A stretch of DNA of 64,000 nucleotides, from contig JAQNCT010000003.1 in the NCBI GenBank assembly GCA_029077825.1, forward strand, positions 26,262 through 90,261. The letters run 5' to 3'. A program made the position numbers and the translations under genes. The notes under the pieces were generated by a model. That model did not search any database, had not been told where the DNA came from, and saw nothing but the letters and a program-made list of their open reading frames with translations. The DNA comes from Acidocella sp. GTDB lineage: Bacteria > Pseudomonadota > Alphaproteobacteria > Acetobacterales > Acetobacteraceae. Shown here piece by piece: positions 46,475 to 55,663 of the stretch (position 1 is its first letter; each line of letters opens with the position of its first letter).

Positions 46475-47343
46475 CCGAACCATTGATTGCCTTCCAGGGC
46501 CAGCCAGGTGCGTATTCTGACCTGGCCTGCCGTCTGGCCTACCCAGACATGCAAACCCTGCCGTGCGACACATTTGAGGCCGCCATTGAGGCGGTGCGCG
46601 AAGGCCGTGCCGCACTTGGCATGCTGCCGACCGAAAATTCATTGGCTGGGCGGGTGCCTGATATTCATGCGCTGCTGCCGGAAAGCGGACTTTCCATCAT
46701 TGCCGAGACGTTTTTGCGGGTGGAGCATTGTCTGCTGGGCCTGCCGGGGACGCAAATTGCTGATGTGCGGCGGGTGCATTCGCACCCGGTAGCGTTGGGG
46801 CAAATCCGTGCGCTGGTGCGTGAATTGGGTGCGCAGGCAGTGATTGAGGATGATACCGCCGGTTCAGCCCGGATTGTGGCCGCACTGAACAACAAGGCCG
46901 ATGCGGCGGTGGCCTCAGCCTTGGCGGCGCAGATTTATGGGTTGGAGATTCTGCGCCGCAACGTGGAGGATGCCGCCCACAACACGACGCGGTTTTACGT
47001 AACCGCCACCACCCCGAAATTGCAGCCGCCGGAAGCGCCGAATCTGATGACCAGTTTTGTGTTCAGGGTGCGCAACGTGCCGGCGGCGCTATATAAGGCG
47101 CTGGGCGGGTTTGCCACCAACGGCGTGAACATGACCAAGTTGGAGAGCTACATGGTGGGGGGGAATTTCACCGCCACGCAGTTTTTGGCTGAGGTGGATG
47201 GGCATCCGGAATCGCCGAATTTACGGCTGGCGCTCGAGGAGTTGGCGTTTTTCTCCACCGAGATCAAAATTCTGGGGGTTTATCCTGCGGCCCCGTTCCG
47301 GCTGGCACAGCGGCTAACACAACCAAAGCACGATAAAAGTTAA
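46471..47343 (+). CDS. pheA: Prephenate dehydratase
   Basis: A 290-residue enzyme without a chorismate mutase domain. It starts with IAFQGQPGAYSDLACRLAYP, has MLPTENSLAGRV, then HSHPVALGQ, NTTRFYV (the TRF catalytic motif) and a C-terminal ACT domain with the Phe-binding ESYMVGGNFTATQFLAEVDG. It turns prephenate into phenylpyruvate and is probably inhibited by phenylalanine through the ACT domain. It overlaps kdsB by 4 bp. Confidence 0.95.
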   Translation: MTEPLIAFQGQPGAYSDLACRLAYPDMQTLPCDTFEAAIEAVREGRAALGMLPTENSLAGRVPDIHALLPESGLSIIAETFLRVEHCLLGLPGTQIADVRRVHSHPVALGQIRALVRELGAQAVIEDDTAGSARIVAALNNKADAAVASALAAQIYGLEILRRNVEDAAHNTTRFYVTATTPKLQPPEAPNLMTSFVFRVRNVPAALYKALGGFATNGVNMTKLESYMVGGNFTATQFLAEVDGHPESPNLRLALEELAFFSTEIKILGVYPAAPFRLAQRLTQPKHDKS

Positions 47344-47366
47344 GCAATAATCAACTTTAAGGTTGT

Positions 47367-49217
47367 ATGTCTCATGGCGTGACCAGTGAGACATTTACCG
47401 AACAAGGCTTGATCCACCCAGACTGGCTGGTTGCCAGCGAATGGTCGGGTGGGGTTGTGCCGGTGGCAGGTGTTGCGGCGCTGGTGAATGCGGCGGATGT
47501 GTTGATTGACCCGCTGGTCAATTTATCAGCTGACATTACCCTGCAAGGCGGGGCGGCGCTGATCGGCAATGGTGCCGGCTTCGCCTTCACCCCGCAGGCG
47601 CTGCTACAGGCCGATGATAACAACGCGTTGTTCGCCAATGGTGCCATAGTGAACGAGGGCGTTATCTCGGTGGTGGGGCCGGCTGCCACGCTGAGCGTGG
47701 TGGTGCAGGCGGGGAGCGAGGTTGCCAGCCAGTACGGATTGCGCGTGGCGAGTTTTGAGAATGCCGGGACAATGCTGGTGCAGAACGCCGCAACGCTTGA
47801 TATTTCCGGCACCCAGTTCAGCAACACCGGCACCGTGATTGTCGAAGGTGGCGCGTTGAATGTGCTGGGCGGTTGGGTGGATGGCGGGCAGGGAGCATTT
47901 GCGCCCGGCGGCACTATCGAGCTTGGCCAGGGCGCGCTGGCCAATTTCAATGAAGGCATTATCGGCCAGAGTTTTATTTTTAACGGCCCGGCGACACTAA
48001 CTCTGGGTGACCCGCTCGGCGTTACACAGGTGGCCATTGCGGGGTTTGGTGACCGCGATGTCATTTTCACCAGCTCAGTGGCGCAGGCGCAGAGTTTGCT
48101 GGCAGATGGGTTGGTATTTACCACCAGCCTGCCACCCAACGAGACTTTGCAGGTGCAGGCTACCAGCCTAGGCGGTGCAAACATAGGTGCCGAGATCACG
48201 CTGGCCGCCAGCGCACATGCGACAACCCAGGATAACGGCGCGCCGTGCTTTGCCCGTGGCACCGGCATTTTAACCTTGCACGGCTATGTGCCGGTGGAGC
48301 AGTTGCGGCCAGGGGACCAGGTGGTAACGCTCCGCGGTGCGCTGGCCCCGGTGCAATGGGTGGGCTGGCGCACCATCGATTTGGCAGCGCACCGCCGCCC
48401 GGAGGCCGTGCGGCCGGTGCGGATTTGTAAGGCGGCGCTGGGTGAGGGGCTGCCGGGGCGCGATATCCTGCTCTCGCCCGACCATGCGCTGCTGCTGCAT
48501 GGGCAGTTGGTGCCGGTAAAGCTGCTGACCAATAACGCCACCATCAAGCGCGAGCCCGCTTTGGCGGTGACGTATTTTCACATCGAACTGGCCCAGCATG
48601 ATATTATTTTCGCCGAGCATCTGGCGGTGGAGACTTATCTCGACACTGGCAACCGCGGCATGTTTAGCAACACTCTGGGCCAACCCCACGGCGCACCTGC
48701 GTTTGGCCGCGGCAAGCAATGGGATGCGCATGCCTTTGCGGATTTATGCCTTGCAGGCCCGGTGCTGCGTGATATCCGCCGGGAGATTTTCAACCGCGCC
48801 ACGGCGTTGGGGTTTCACCGTGCGCCCAACACACTGTTGCACCTAGTAGAGGAGGTTAGGGGCGAGCCAATGCCGATGACGACCCGTGCTGGCGTAAATG
48901 CGCCGGGGTTTTTGTTGCCGAAGGGGCACGCCGGGCAGTTTGTCATTCGCTCAGGGCGTTTTATTCCGGCTGAAATCTCAGATGGGGCTGTGCTGGATGA
49001 TGATTGGCGCAGCCTGGGCATTGCCATCCGGCGGGTTAAACTGGGTTTTACCAAATGGCCTGTTGAGGCGCTGGCGGTTTCAGGGTTTTACCCGCGCGGG
49101 GAGGGGGATAGCGCGGTATGGACCGATGGCAACGCGGTGATTGCGGTGCCGCCGGAAACTAGATTTATCGGGTTGAGTGTGCAGGGGTATCCGGTTGGCT
49201 GGTCGAAATGTTTTTAG
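47367..49217 (+). CDS. Hint-domain (hedgehog/intein-type) protein with repeats
   Basis: A 616-residue protein. The N-terminal half (about 20-280) is a set of beta-type repeats rich in Gly/Asn/Ala (LQGGAALIGNGAGFAF, FENAGTMLVQNAATLDISG, FSNTGTVIVEGGALNVLGG) of the kind seen in surface adhesins. A Hint domain follows with its start Cys in APCFARGTGIL, then VEQLRPGDQVVTL, ILLSPDHALLLHGQLVPVKLLTN and FHIELAQHDIIFAEHLAVETYLDTGNR. Such proteins are frequent in Acetobacteraceae. Whether it processes itself is not known. No classic signal peptide is seen. Confidence 0.85.
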   Translation: MSHGVTSETFTEQGLIHPDWLVASEWSGGVVPVAGVAALVNAADVLIDPLVNLSADITLQGGAALIGNGAGFAFTPQALLQADDNNALFANGAIVNEGVISVVGPAATLSVVVQAGSEVASQYGLRVASFENAGTMLVQNAATLDISGTQFSNTGTVIVEGGALNVLGGWVDGGQGAFAPGGTIELGQGALANFNEGIIGQSFIFNGPATLTLGDPLGVTQVAIAGFGDRDVIFTSSVAQAQSLLADGLVFTTSLPPNETLQVQATSLGGANIGAEITLAASAHATTQDNGAPCFARGTGILTLHGYVPVEQLRPGDQVVTLRGALAPVQWVGWRTIDLAAHRRPEAVRPVRICKAALGEGLPGRDILLSPDHALLLHGQLVPVKLLTNNATIKREPALAVTYFHIELAQHDIIFAEHLAVETYLDTGNRGMFSNTLGQPHGAPAFGRGKQWDAHAFADLCLAGPVLRDIRREIFNRATALGFHRAPNTLLHLVEEVRGEPMPMTTRAGVNAPGFLLPKGHAGQFVIRSGRFIPAEISDGAVLDDDWRSLGIAIRRVKLGFTKWPVEALAVSGFYPRGEGDSAVWTDGNAVIAVPPETRFIGLSVQGYPVGWSKCF

Positions 49218-49780
49218 GCGCGGCCAGCATTTGATGAAAGCATCGCCGGGTTGATCCGGAGTTTTGCCAGTGCGCGCTGCCATTTGCTGGTATGGTCTGC
49301 ATCGAACAATAAATGCTCATCGGCGGGTGCGTTCAGCCAGGCATTTTGTTTCATTTCCTCGTCCAATTGCCCCGGCCCCCAGCCGGCGTAACCAAGCGCC
49401 ATCAGGCAGCGCTCTGGGCCGCCGCCCGAGGCAACCGCCTGTAAAATATCTAAACTGGCGGTCAGCATATGGGTGCCGTCAACATCCAGGCTGCTCTCGG
49501 TGGTCCCGTCAGGTGAGTGCAAAACAAAGCCGCGGTTGTTATCAACCGGGCCGCCGGTGCAAATGCGGATTTCGCGTGAGGGCGGCGTGGGCTCAATCTC
49601 AAGCTGCCGGAGCAAATCGACGAACTTCGGGGTTTTCAAAGGCTGATTCACGATAATTCCCATAGCACCTTCGGGCGAATGGGCACACAGGAAAATCACG
49701 CTCTGGTTGAAGCGCGTATCGCCCATCAGCGGCATCGCAATGAGAATCTGTCCGGTGAGCGAGGGTGAGGTAAGAATCAT
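49214..49780 (-). CDS. YqgE/AlgH family protein
   Basis: A 188-residue protein with the family start GQILIAMPLMGDTRFNQSVI, GAMGIIVNQPL and the end VTYGYAGW-like segment (LMALGYAGWGPGQLDEEMKQNAWLN). Its exact role is unknown; in Pseudomonas AlgH is linked to alginate regulation. It overlaps the Hint gene stop by 4 bp (convergent). Confidence 0.9.
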   Translation of the reverse strand: MILTSPSLTGQILIAMPLMGDTRFNQSVIFLCAHSPEGAMGIIVNQPLKTPKFVDLLRQLEIEPTPPSREIRICTGGPVDNNRGFVLHSPDGTTESSLDVDGTHMLTASLDILQAVASGGGPERCLMALGYAGWGPGQLDEEMKQNAWLNAPADEHLLFDADHTSKWQRALAKLRINPAMLSSNAGRA

Positions 49781-49898
49781 GTGCTAAATTTGGCGCGAGC
49801 CTCGCAGCCACGCAAGAGGCTTCAGTTAGGTTCTCTTCCCGTCCGCCGAGGCTTCGGCTACGAAGATGACAGTGCAATATCTGGCTGAGGAGCATCCG

Positions 49899-50378
49899 AT
49901 GATCAAAATTGGCGATAAAATTCCCGAAATGAAGCTGATGACGGCTACGGCCGAAGGCCCGCGCGAGGTGGATACGGCGGATATTTTTGGTACCGGCAAG
50001 GTGGTGATGTTTGCCGTGCCGGGGGCATTTACCCCCACCTGCAGCGCCAAACATCTGCCGGGCTTTGTGTCCCACATGGAGGCGCTGAAAGCCAAGGGCG
50101 TTGATAAAGTGGTCTGCATGGCGGTGAATGATGCTTTTGTGCTGGGCGCCTGGGCGAAGGATCAGAAATCCGGTGATGCGGTCATTATGCTGGCCGACGG
50201 CTCGGCGGCTTTCACCAAGGCGCTGGGTTTGCAGCTTGACCTGGTGGCGCGTGGCCTGGGCATTCGCAGCCAGCGTTTCGCGCTGGTCACGCAAGATGGC
50301 GTGGTGGTGCATCTGGCGGTTGAGGAAGCTGGTGGGTTTGATGTCAGCCGTGCTGAGGCTGTGCTCGAAGCCCTGTGA
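49899..50378 (+). CDS. Prx5-type peroxiredoxin
   Basis: I start at the ATG at 49899 (MIKIGDKIPEMKL) with GAGGAG just upstream; the ORF track is 11 codons early. The 159-residue enzyme has the peroxidatic Cys in VPGAFTPTCSAKHLPG and the Prx5 fold pattern. It reduces peroxides with thiols. The GTG of the glycosyltransferase gene overlaps its stop codon, so it is the first gene of a four-gene operon. Confidence 0.92.
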   Translation: MIKIGDKIPEMKLMTATAEGPREVDTADIFGTGKVVMFAVPGAFTPTCSAKHLPGFVSHMEALKAKGVDKVVCMAVNDAFVLGAWAKDQKSGDAVIMLADGSAAFTKALGLQLDLVARGLGIRSQRFALVTQDGVVVHLAVEEAGGFDVSRAEAVLEAL

Positions 50379-51457
50379 GTTCTACCCTTACCGTCGTCGT
50401 CCCCTGTTATAACGAACGCGCCAATATTGCCCCGATGGTGGCTGCCTTGCAGGCGGCCCTGGTGGGGGTTGCCTGGGAAGTGGTGTTTGTTGACGATAAC
50501 AGCCCGGACGGCACGGCCGATGCCGCCCGCGCCATCGCCCGCCAGGATACGCGGGTGCGCTGCATCCGCAGGGTCGGGCGGCGGGGGTTATCCTCGGCGG
50601 TGATCGAGGGGGCGTTGTCCTCCTCGGCGGATTATGTGGCGGTGATCGATGGCGACATGCAGCATGATGAAACGCGGCTGCCGCTGATGCTGAATGCCTT
50701 GCAAGGGGGCGCGCAGTTGGCCATCGGTAGCCGCCATGTGGCGGGCGGGGATAATGCCGGGCTGGCGTCACCGTTTCGTGCCAGGCTGTCTGATGTGGGC
50801 ATTGGGCTTGCTAAAAAACTCACCGGTGCTGAGGTCAATGACCCGATGAGCGGGTTTTTTATGCTAAGGCGGGATTTGTTTGAGGCGCTGGCGGCGCGTT
50901 TGAACGGCCAGGGGTTTAAAATTCTGCTCGACCTTGTGCTGGCATCGCCAGCACCTCTGCGGATCGTGGAAATTCCTTATAAGTTCAGGCCGCGCGCGGC
51001 GGGCGAGAGCAAGCTCGATGCGCTGGTGATGTTGCAGTTTGCCGGGCTGCTGATTGATAAAATTCTGCGCGGCGCGGTGCCGCTGCGCTTTATCAGCTTC
51101 GCACTGGTCGGGGCGTTTGGCGTGGTCATCAATATCGCGGTGCTGGAGGCGGCACGCTCGGTGGGTGTTAGCTTTGGCGTGGCGCAGACCATCGGGACGT
51201 TTGTGGCGATGATTGCCAATTTCGAGCTGAATAATCAGCTTACCTACCGCACCCAGCGGCTCAAGGGTAAAAAAATCTGGCGCGGGTTGCTGTTGTTTAT
51301 GCTGGTGTGCAGCCTGGGCGCGGTCGCCAATATCGGCATTGCCAATGCGCTGTATGCGCAGAATGCCAGCTCGGTTCTGGCCGGGGCTGCCGGGGCGGCG
51401 GTGGGCGTGGTGTGGAACTACGCTGTTTCAGCCACGTTGGTATGGCGCGCCAGGTGA
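50375..51457 (+). CDS. Family 2 glycosyltransferase fused to GtrA-like membrane domain
   Basis: A 360-residue protein starting at GTG (50375). The N-terminal two thirds is a DPM1-like family 2 glycosyltransferase: VVVPCYNERANI, VDDNSPDGT, VIDGDMQHDE, and GGARLSDVGIGLAKKLTG with DPMSGFFMLRR. The C-terminal third (about 235-358) has four membrane segments of GtrA type (FALVGAFGVVINIAVLE). DPM-like enzymes put sugar on a polyprenyl phosphate; GtrA domains help flip the lipid-linked sugar. It precedes a family 39 glycosyltransferase that could use that lipid-linked sugar. Confidence 0.9.
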   Translation: MSSTLTVVVPCYNERANIAPMVAALQAALVGVAWEVVFVDDNSPDGTADAARAIARQDTRVRCIRRVGRRGLSSAVIEGALSSSADYVAVIDGDMQHDETRLPLMLNALQGGAQLAIGSRHVAGGDNAGLASPFRARLSDVGIGLAKKLTGAEVNDPMSGFFMLRRDLFEALAARLNGQGFKILLDLVLASPAPLRIVEIPYKFRPRAAGESKLDALVMLQFAGLLIDKILRGAVPLRFISFALVGAFGVVINIAVLEAARSVGVSFGVAQTIGTFVAMIANFELNNQLTYRTQRLKGKKIWRGLLLFMLVCSLGAVANIGIANALYAQNASSVLAGAAGAAVGVVWNYAVSATLVWRAR

Positions 51458-52875
51458 GGTTGGCGGTGAGGTTGGCCGCCTCGCCATGGCTATTGGCGCT
51501 GGGGGTGCTGACGGCTGTGCGCTTGCTGATGGCCGCATTGCTGCCGCTGTCGCCCGATGAAGCCTATTACTGGATCTGGTCGGTGCACCTGCAGGCTGGC
51601 TATTTCGATCATCCGCCGATGGTGGCGTACTGGATTCGCGCTGGCACCATGCTGTGTGGCACCTCAGCCTTTGGCGTGCGGTTGCTGGGGCCGCTGGCGG
51701 CGGCGGCGGGGTCGTTGCTGCTGTGGGATGCCGGCGAGCGGTTGTTTCCAAACCGTCACGCCGGGGTAACCGCCGCCGCCCTGTTCAACGCCACGTTAAT
51801 TACGGGTGTGGGGTCAGTGCTGATGACTCCCGATACACCGCTGATATTTTTCTGGACCGCCAGCATCGCCGCCACCGCCCGCTGGCTGGGCAGCCGCGAT
51901 GACCGCTGGTGGCTGGCAATTGGCGTGGCGGCGGGGGCGGCGCTACTGTCAAAATACACCGGGCTGCTGCTGGTTGCGGCGATTGGGCTATGGCTGCTCA
52001 CCGGGCGCCCCCGAAGGCTGACGTTGCGCTCACCCTGGCCATGGCTGGGGCTGGTTCTGGCAGCCGCGGTGTTTGCGCCAGATGTCTATTGGAACGCCGC
52101 CCATCACTGGGTGAGTTATTTCAAGCAAGGCGGGCGGGTGACAATGTTTGATGCCGCGCACGCGGCGCAGTATTTCGCAGAGTTGCTGATCGGTCAGATT
52201 GGTCTGGCGACGCCGCTGGTGTTTTTTCTGGCGGCGCTGGGCCTGTGGCGGCTGCGGCGGGTGGGCGGTGATGCCGCCAGCCTGCTGCTGTGGCTGGTTT
52301 TGCTGCCGGGTGGGGTGTTTGTTGAGCATGTGCTCTCAGGCCGGGTGGAGCCGAATTGGCCGGCGATTATGTTTATGCCGGCCTGTTTGGCAGCCGCCAC
52401 GCTGGCACAGCCGGTGTTGCAAAAATGGCTGCGCCCGGCGCTAGGGCTGGGCTTTGCCTGCACCCTGGCGGTGTATGCGCAAGCGTTGGCAGCACCCTTC
52501 CCGATTCCGGCGGCACGGGACCCGGCGGCGTTGCAGCTTGCCGGCTGGCCGGAATTGTTGCAGCCGCTTGGGGTGCTAAAACCGGCGTTTATAACTTCAA
52601 ATGACTATACCACACTCGCAGAATTGGCCTGGACCGGGCCGCCGGGGGTGCCCATTATTGCCTTTGGTACCCGCTGGCATGATCTTTCACTGGCGGTGGT
52701 GAATGGCGGCGGGAGCGGCTTGTCAGTGTCGCGCTATCCTGCCGCCGATTGCGCGCTGCCGCTGAGCACCAGCACCCGCATGTTGGCCCGCAAGCGCGGC
52801 GCTGACCCGGCGCTGCGCTATTATGTTTGCGATGTGAATGCCCCCCCCGATGCTGTGAGGCTGCCGCACCCATGA
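51442..52875 (+). CDS. Family 39 (ArnT/PMT-like) glycosyltransferase
   Basis: I start at the ATG at 51442 (MARQVRLAVRLAASPW), overlapping the previous gene by 16 bp; the ORF-track start is far upstream. The 477-residue protein has about ten membrane segments and the family motif PLSPDEAYYWIW in the first periplasmic loop, followed by GYFDHPPMVAYWI. Family 39 enzymes take a sugar from polyprenyl phosphate and add it outside, to protein or lipid A. The direct neighbour, a DPM-like/GtrA protein, probably supplies the donor. The acceptor is unknown. Confidence 0.88.
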   Translation: MARQVRLAVRLAASPWLLALGVLTAVRLLMAALLPLSPDEAYYWIWSVHLQAGYFDHPPMVAYWIRAGTMLCGTSAFGVRLLGPLAAAAGSLLLWDAGERLFPNRHAGVTAAALFNATLITGVGSVLMTPDTPLIFFWTASIAATARWLGSRDDRWWLAIGVAAGAALLSKYTGLLLVAAIGLWLLTGRPRRLTLRSPWPWLGLVLAAAVFAPDVYWNAAHHWVSYFKQGGRVTMFDAAHAAQYFAELLIGQIGLATPLVFFLAALGLWRLRRVGGDAASLLLWLVLLPGGVFVEHVLSGRVEPNWPAIMFMPACLAAATLAQPVLQKWLRPALGLGFACTLAVYAQALAAPFPIPAARDPAALQLAGWPELLQPLGVLKPAFITSNDYTTLAELAWTGPPGVPIIAFGTRWHDLSLAVVNGGGSGLSVSRYPAADCALPLSTSTRMLARKRGADPALRYYVCDVNAPPDAVRLPHP

Positions 52876-53834
52876 CCCAACTGGTGACCCAACCGATACC
52901 CCCGACCCCCGCCGATGTGCATGCTGCCCGGGCGCTGATATCAGCGCATATTGTCCGCACGCCGATGCTGCGCAATGCAGCATTGGATGCCCTGACCGGC
53001 GGCAGTATTTTGATCAAGCCGGAAGTGCTGCAGCGTACCGGCAGCTTTAAACTGCGCGGCGCTACCAATGCGCTGCTGCGCCTGACCCGTGAACAATGGA
53101 AGCGCGGCGTGGTGGCTTATTCATCAGGGAATCATGCTCAGGCGGTGGCTTGCGCGGCACAGCGCTTCGGCGTCAGCGCGACCATTGTTATGCCGACCGA
53201 TGCGCCCCTGATTAAGCGCCAGCATACGCAATTCTGGGGGGCGAAAATTGTGGCCTATGAGCGTGACAGCGAGGACCGCGCGGCGATTGCCGCACGGATT
53301 TGCGCAGATACCGGTGCGACGCTGATTGCGCCCTATGAACATCCTGATGTGATCGCCGGGCAGGGCACATTGGCGTTGGAACTAGCCGAGGATGCAACAG
53401 CTTCTGGCCTTACGATGGATGCAATGATTGTGTGCACTGGCGGCGGTGGGCTGGTGGCGGGCTGTGCGCTGGCGCTCTCGGATGTCTCGCCGCGCACCAA
53501 AATCTATGCGGCTGAACCTGCCGATTGGGATGACACGGCGCGGTCTCTGGCGCTGGGGCATCGGGTGGCCAATGACCTACGAGGTTCGAAATTCTGCGAC
53601 GCGCTGCTGACCCCCACCCCAGGTGAGCTGACCTTTAGCATCAATCTAGCGCTGCTGAGCGGCGGGCTGGCCGCCACGGACGAGGCGGTGCGGGCCGCCA
53701 TGCAACTGGCCCGCCAGCATCTCAAGCTGGTGGTGGAGCCGGGTGGTGCTGTGGCTCTGGCGGCGCTGCTGAGCCGTTATAATGCCAAAGGCCAGGTTGT
53801 TGGGGTGGTGCTGTCGGGCGGCAATCTGGATTGA
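52872..53834 (+). CDS. Threonine/serine dehydratase (PLP)
   Basis: I start at the ATG at 52872 (ATGA overlap with the previous stop); the ORF track is 15 codons early. The 320-residue fold-type II PLP enzyme has TGSFKLRGATNAL with the PLP Lys, YSSGNHAQAVACAAQ, and the phosphate loop CTGGGGLVAGC. There is no C-terminal regulatory ACT domain, so it is a catabolic or racemase-like type. Threonine dehydratase is the simplest call; serine racemase or hydroxyaspartate dehydratase activity is possible. Confidence 0.88.
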   Translation: MTQLVTQPIPPTPADVHAARALISAHIVRTPMLRNAALDALTGGSILIKPEVLQRTGSFKLRGATNALLRLTREQWKRGVVAYSSGNHAQAVACAAQRFGVSATIVMPTDAPLIKRQHTQFWGAKIVAYERDSEDRAAIAARICADTGATLIAPYEHPDVIAGQGTLALELAEDATASGLTMDAMIVCTGGGGLVAGCALALSDVSPRTKIYAAEPADWDDTARSLALGHRVANDLRGSKFCDALLTPTPGELTFSINLALLSGGLAATDEAVRAAMQLARQHLKLVVEPGGAVALAALLSRYNAKGQVVGVVLSGGNLD

Positions 53835-53865
53835 GCCAGCCGGTCAGGCGTGGGTGGCCGCCGGT

Positions 53866-54567
53866 TTATAGGCGCTGAGCGCCTTCTTCCAATTCATCGG
53901 CACTGAGCGCCCAGGCCAGGCGCTTGAAAGCGGTTTCATTGTTCGTGCGCGGAATGGTGAAGATCGGTATGCGTGGCGCAAACTTTGCCATCGCATAGGC
54001 GGTCTCGTCGGGCGGAACCGGTGAGGTCAGGCTCTCGCTTAGCACAATCGCATTGACATTCACTTGCCGCGCCTGCAGCGCCTCAACCGCTGTGAGGGTG
54101 TGGCTGATGGTGCCGAGATACGTGCCGGCCACCAGGATGGCGGGGATTTCAAGGGCGGCGATCCAGTCCCGCACCGTGTAGAAATTATCAAGCGGCACCA
54201 TCGCACCGCCGACACCCTCAACCAGCATCAGCCCAGGCGCGGCCTCGGCGGCGATGCGGCAGAAGGTGAGGATCGAACGCAGGCTGATGCTGCGGTTCTC
54301 GCGGATGGCGGCCATGTCAGGCGCCAGAGGGGCGGCAAAGCGCCAGGGCGAGATGGCGGCGATGGTCTGCTCATTAACCGGCTTGCCCATGGCGGCCAGC
54401 AATGCGCCAGCGTCGCTGGCCTCGGGGTTGGAATTATTATAGCCGCTCATGATGGGTTTAATGCCCATAGCGTCAATCCCGGCCTGCCGGGCAGCGCGGA
54501 TGATGCCGGCTGTGACATAGGTTTTGCCAATATCGGTCCCGGTGGCGGTCACGAAAAACGGTTTCAT
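53866..54567 (-). CDS. bioD: Dethiobiotin synthetase
   Basis: A 233-residue P-loop enzyme: [17 protein letters not shown] (nucleotide loop), [25 protein letters not shown] and [15 protein letters not shown]. It closes the ureido ring of dethiobiotin with ATP and CO2. Its gene is divergent from bioB with about 108 bp between them, where a shared operator might lie; I did not find a clear BioR or BirA box. Confidence 0.95.
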   Translation of the reverse strand: MKPFFVTATGTDIGKTYVTAGIIRAARQAGIDAMGIKPIMSGYNNSNPEASDAGALLAAMGKPVNEQTIAAISPWRFAAPLAPDMAAIRENRSISLRSILTFCRIAAEAAPGLMLVEGVGGAMVPLDNFYTVRDWIAALEIPAILVAGTYLGTISHTLTAVEALQARQVNVNAIVLSESLTSPVPPDETAYAMAKFAPRIPIFTIPRTNNETAFKRLAWALSADELEEGAQRL

Positions 54568-54675
54568 AGCCTTATCGTTATCGCCAATGGGCGCGTTCCT
54601 GCAAGGTTTTGTCTGGGCTTTTCAGGCGGTCGGCATGGGTTTACGGTCATGTTTACAAAATTTGGGAGGTTGTTA

Positions 54676-55662
54676 ATGCCGGAAGCCATGGTCGAGAGCG
54701 CAAGTAACAGCAAGCCGCGTTGGAGCCGCGAGGCTGTGGCGGCGTTATTGGCGCTGCCGTTCCCTGAGTTGATGTTCCGGGCGATGGCTGTGCACCGGGC
54801 GCATTTCAACCCGGCGGCGGTACAAATTTCCACGTTGCTGTCGATTAAAACCGGCGGTTGCCCGGAAGATTGCGGCTATTGCCCGCAGGCGGCTTCATAT
54901 GAAACCGGTACCCCGGCCTCCAAGCTGATGGCGGTGGAAACTGTGCTGGCGCAGGCGCGGGCCGCCAAGGAAAAGGGCGCGCAACGGTTTTGCATGGGGG
55001 CGGCCTGGCGCTCACCAAAGGCGCATGATCTGGATAATGTGTGCAGCATGATCGAGGGCGTGAAGGCGCTGGGGCTGGAGACGTGCGTGACGTTGGGGAT
55101 GCTGAGCGCACCGCAGACCGCCCAACTGAAAGACGCCGGACTGGATTATTATAATCATAATTTGGATACCTCGCCGGAATATTACGGCAAAATAATTACC
55201 ACCCGCACCTATCAGGACCGGCTGGATACGTTAGCCAATGTGCGCGACGCTGGGATAAATGTTTGCTGCGGCGGTATTGTGGGGATGGGCGAGGATGAGC
55301 TTGACCGTGCCGGGCTGATTGCCACCTTGGCAAGCTTACCGACCCCGCCGGAATCCGTGCCGATCAATGCGCTGGTGGCGGTGGCGGGCACGCCGCTGGC
55401 CGATGCCACGCCGATTGATGCGATTGATTTTGTCCGCACCATCGCGGTGGCCCGCATAACCATGCCCACCAGCTATGTGCGCTTGTCAGCCGGGCGCGAG
55501 GCGATGAGCGATGAAGCCCAGGCGCTTTGCTTTTTGGCTGGCGCCAACTCGATCTTTCATGGTGACACGTTGCTGACGACAAAAAATGCCACGGTCAGCC
55601 ATGATGAGGCACTGTTTGCAAAACTGGGGTTGCACCCGCTAGGCCAAACAACAGGCCATTAG
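54676..55662 (+). CDS. bioB: Biotin synthase
   Basis: I start at the ATG at 54676 ([13 protein letters not shown]), after GGGAGG; the ORF track opens 200 codons upstream in antisense-bioD sequence. The 328-residue radical SAM enzyme has CPEDCGYC (CX3CX2C), [12 protein letters not shown], and R-L-S-A-G-R-E near the end for the second cluster. It inserts sulfur into dethiobiotin. bioA follows directly. bioF, bioC and bioH are not in the window. Confidence 0.97.
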   Translation: MPEAMVESASNSKPRWSREAVAALLALPFPELMFRAMAVHRAHFNPAAVQISTLLSIKTGGCPEDCGYCPQAASYETGTPASKLMAVETVLAQARAAKEKGAQRFCMGAAWRSPKAHDLDNVCSMIEGVKALGLETCVTLGMLSAPQTAQLKDAGLDYYNHNLDTSPEYYGKIITTRTYQDRLDTLANVRDAGINVCCGGIVGMGEDELDRAGLIATLASLPTPPESVPINALVAVAGTPLADATPIDAIDFVRTIAVARITMPTSYVRLSAGREAMSDEAQALCFLAGANSIFHGDTLLTTKNATVSHDEALFAKLGLHPLGQTTGH

Positions 55663-55663
55663 T

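Noticed and set aside
54064-54675. Long N-terminal extension of the bioB ORF
   Set aside because: The extension is the antisense of bioD and does not resemble protein; BioB homologues start near the ATG at 54676.
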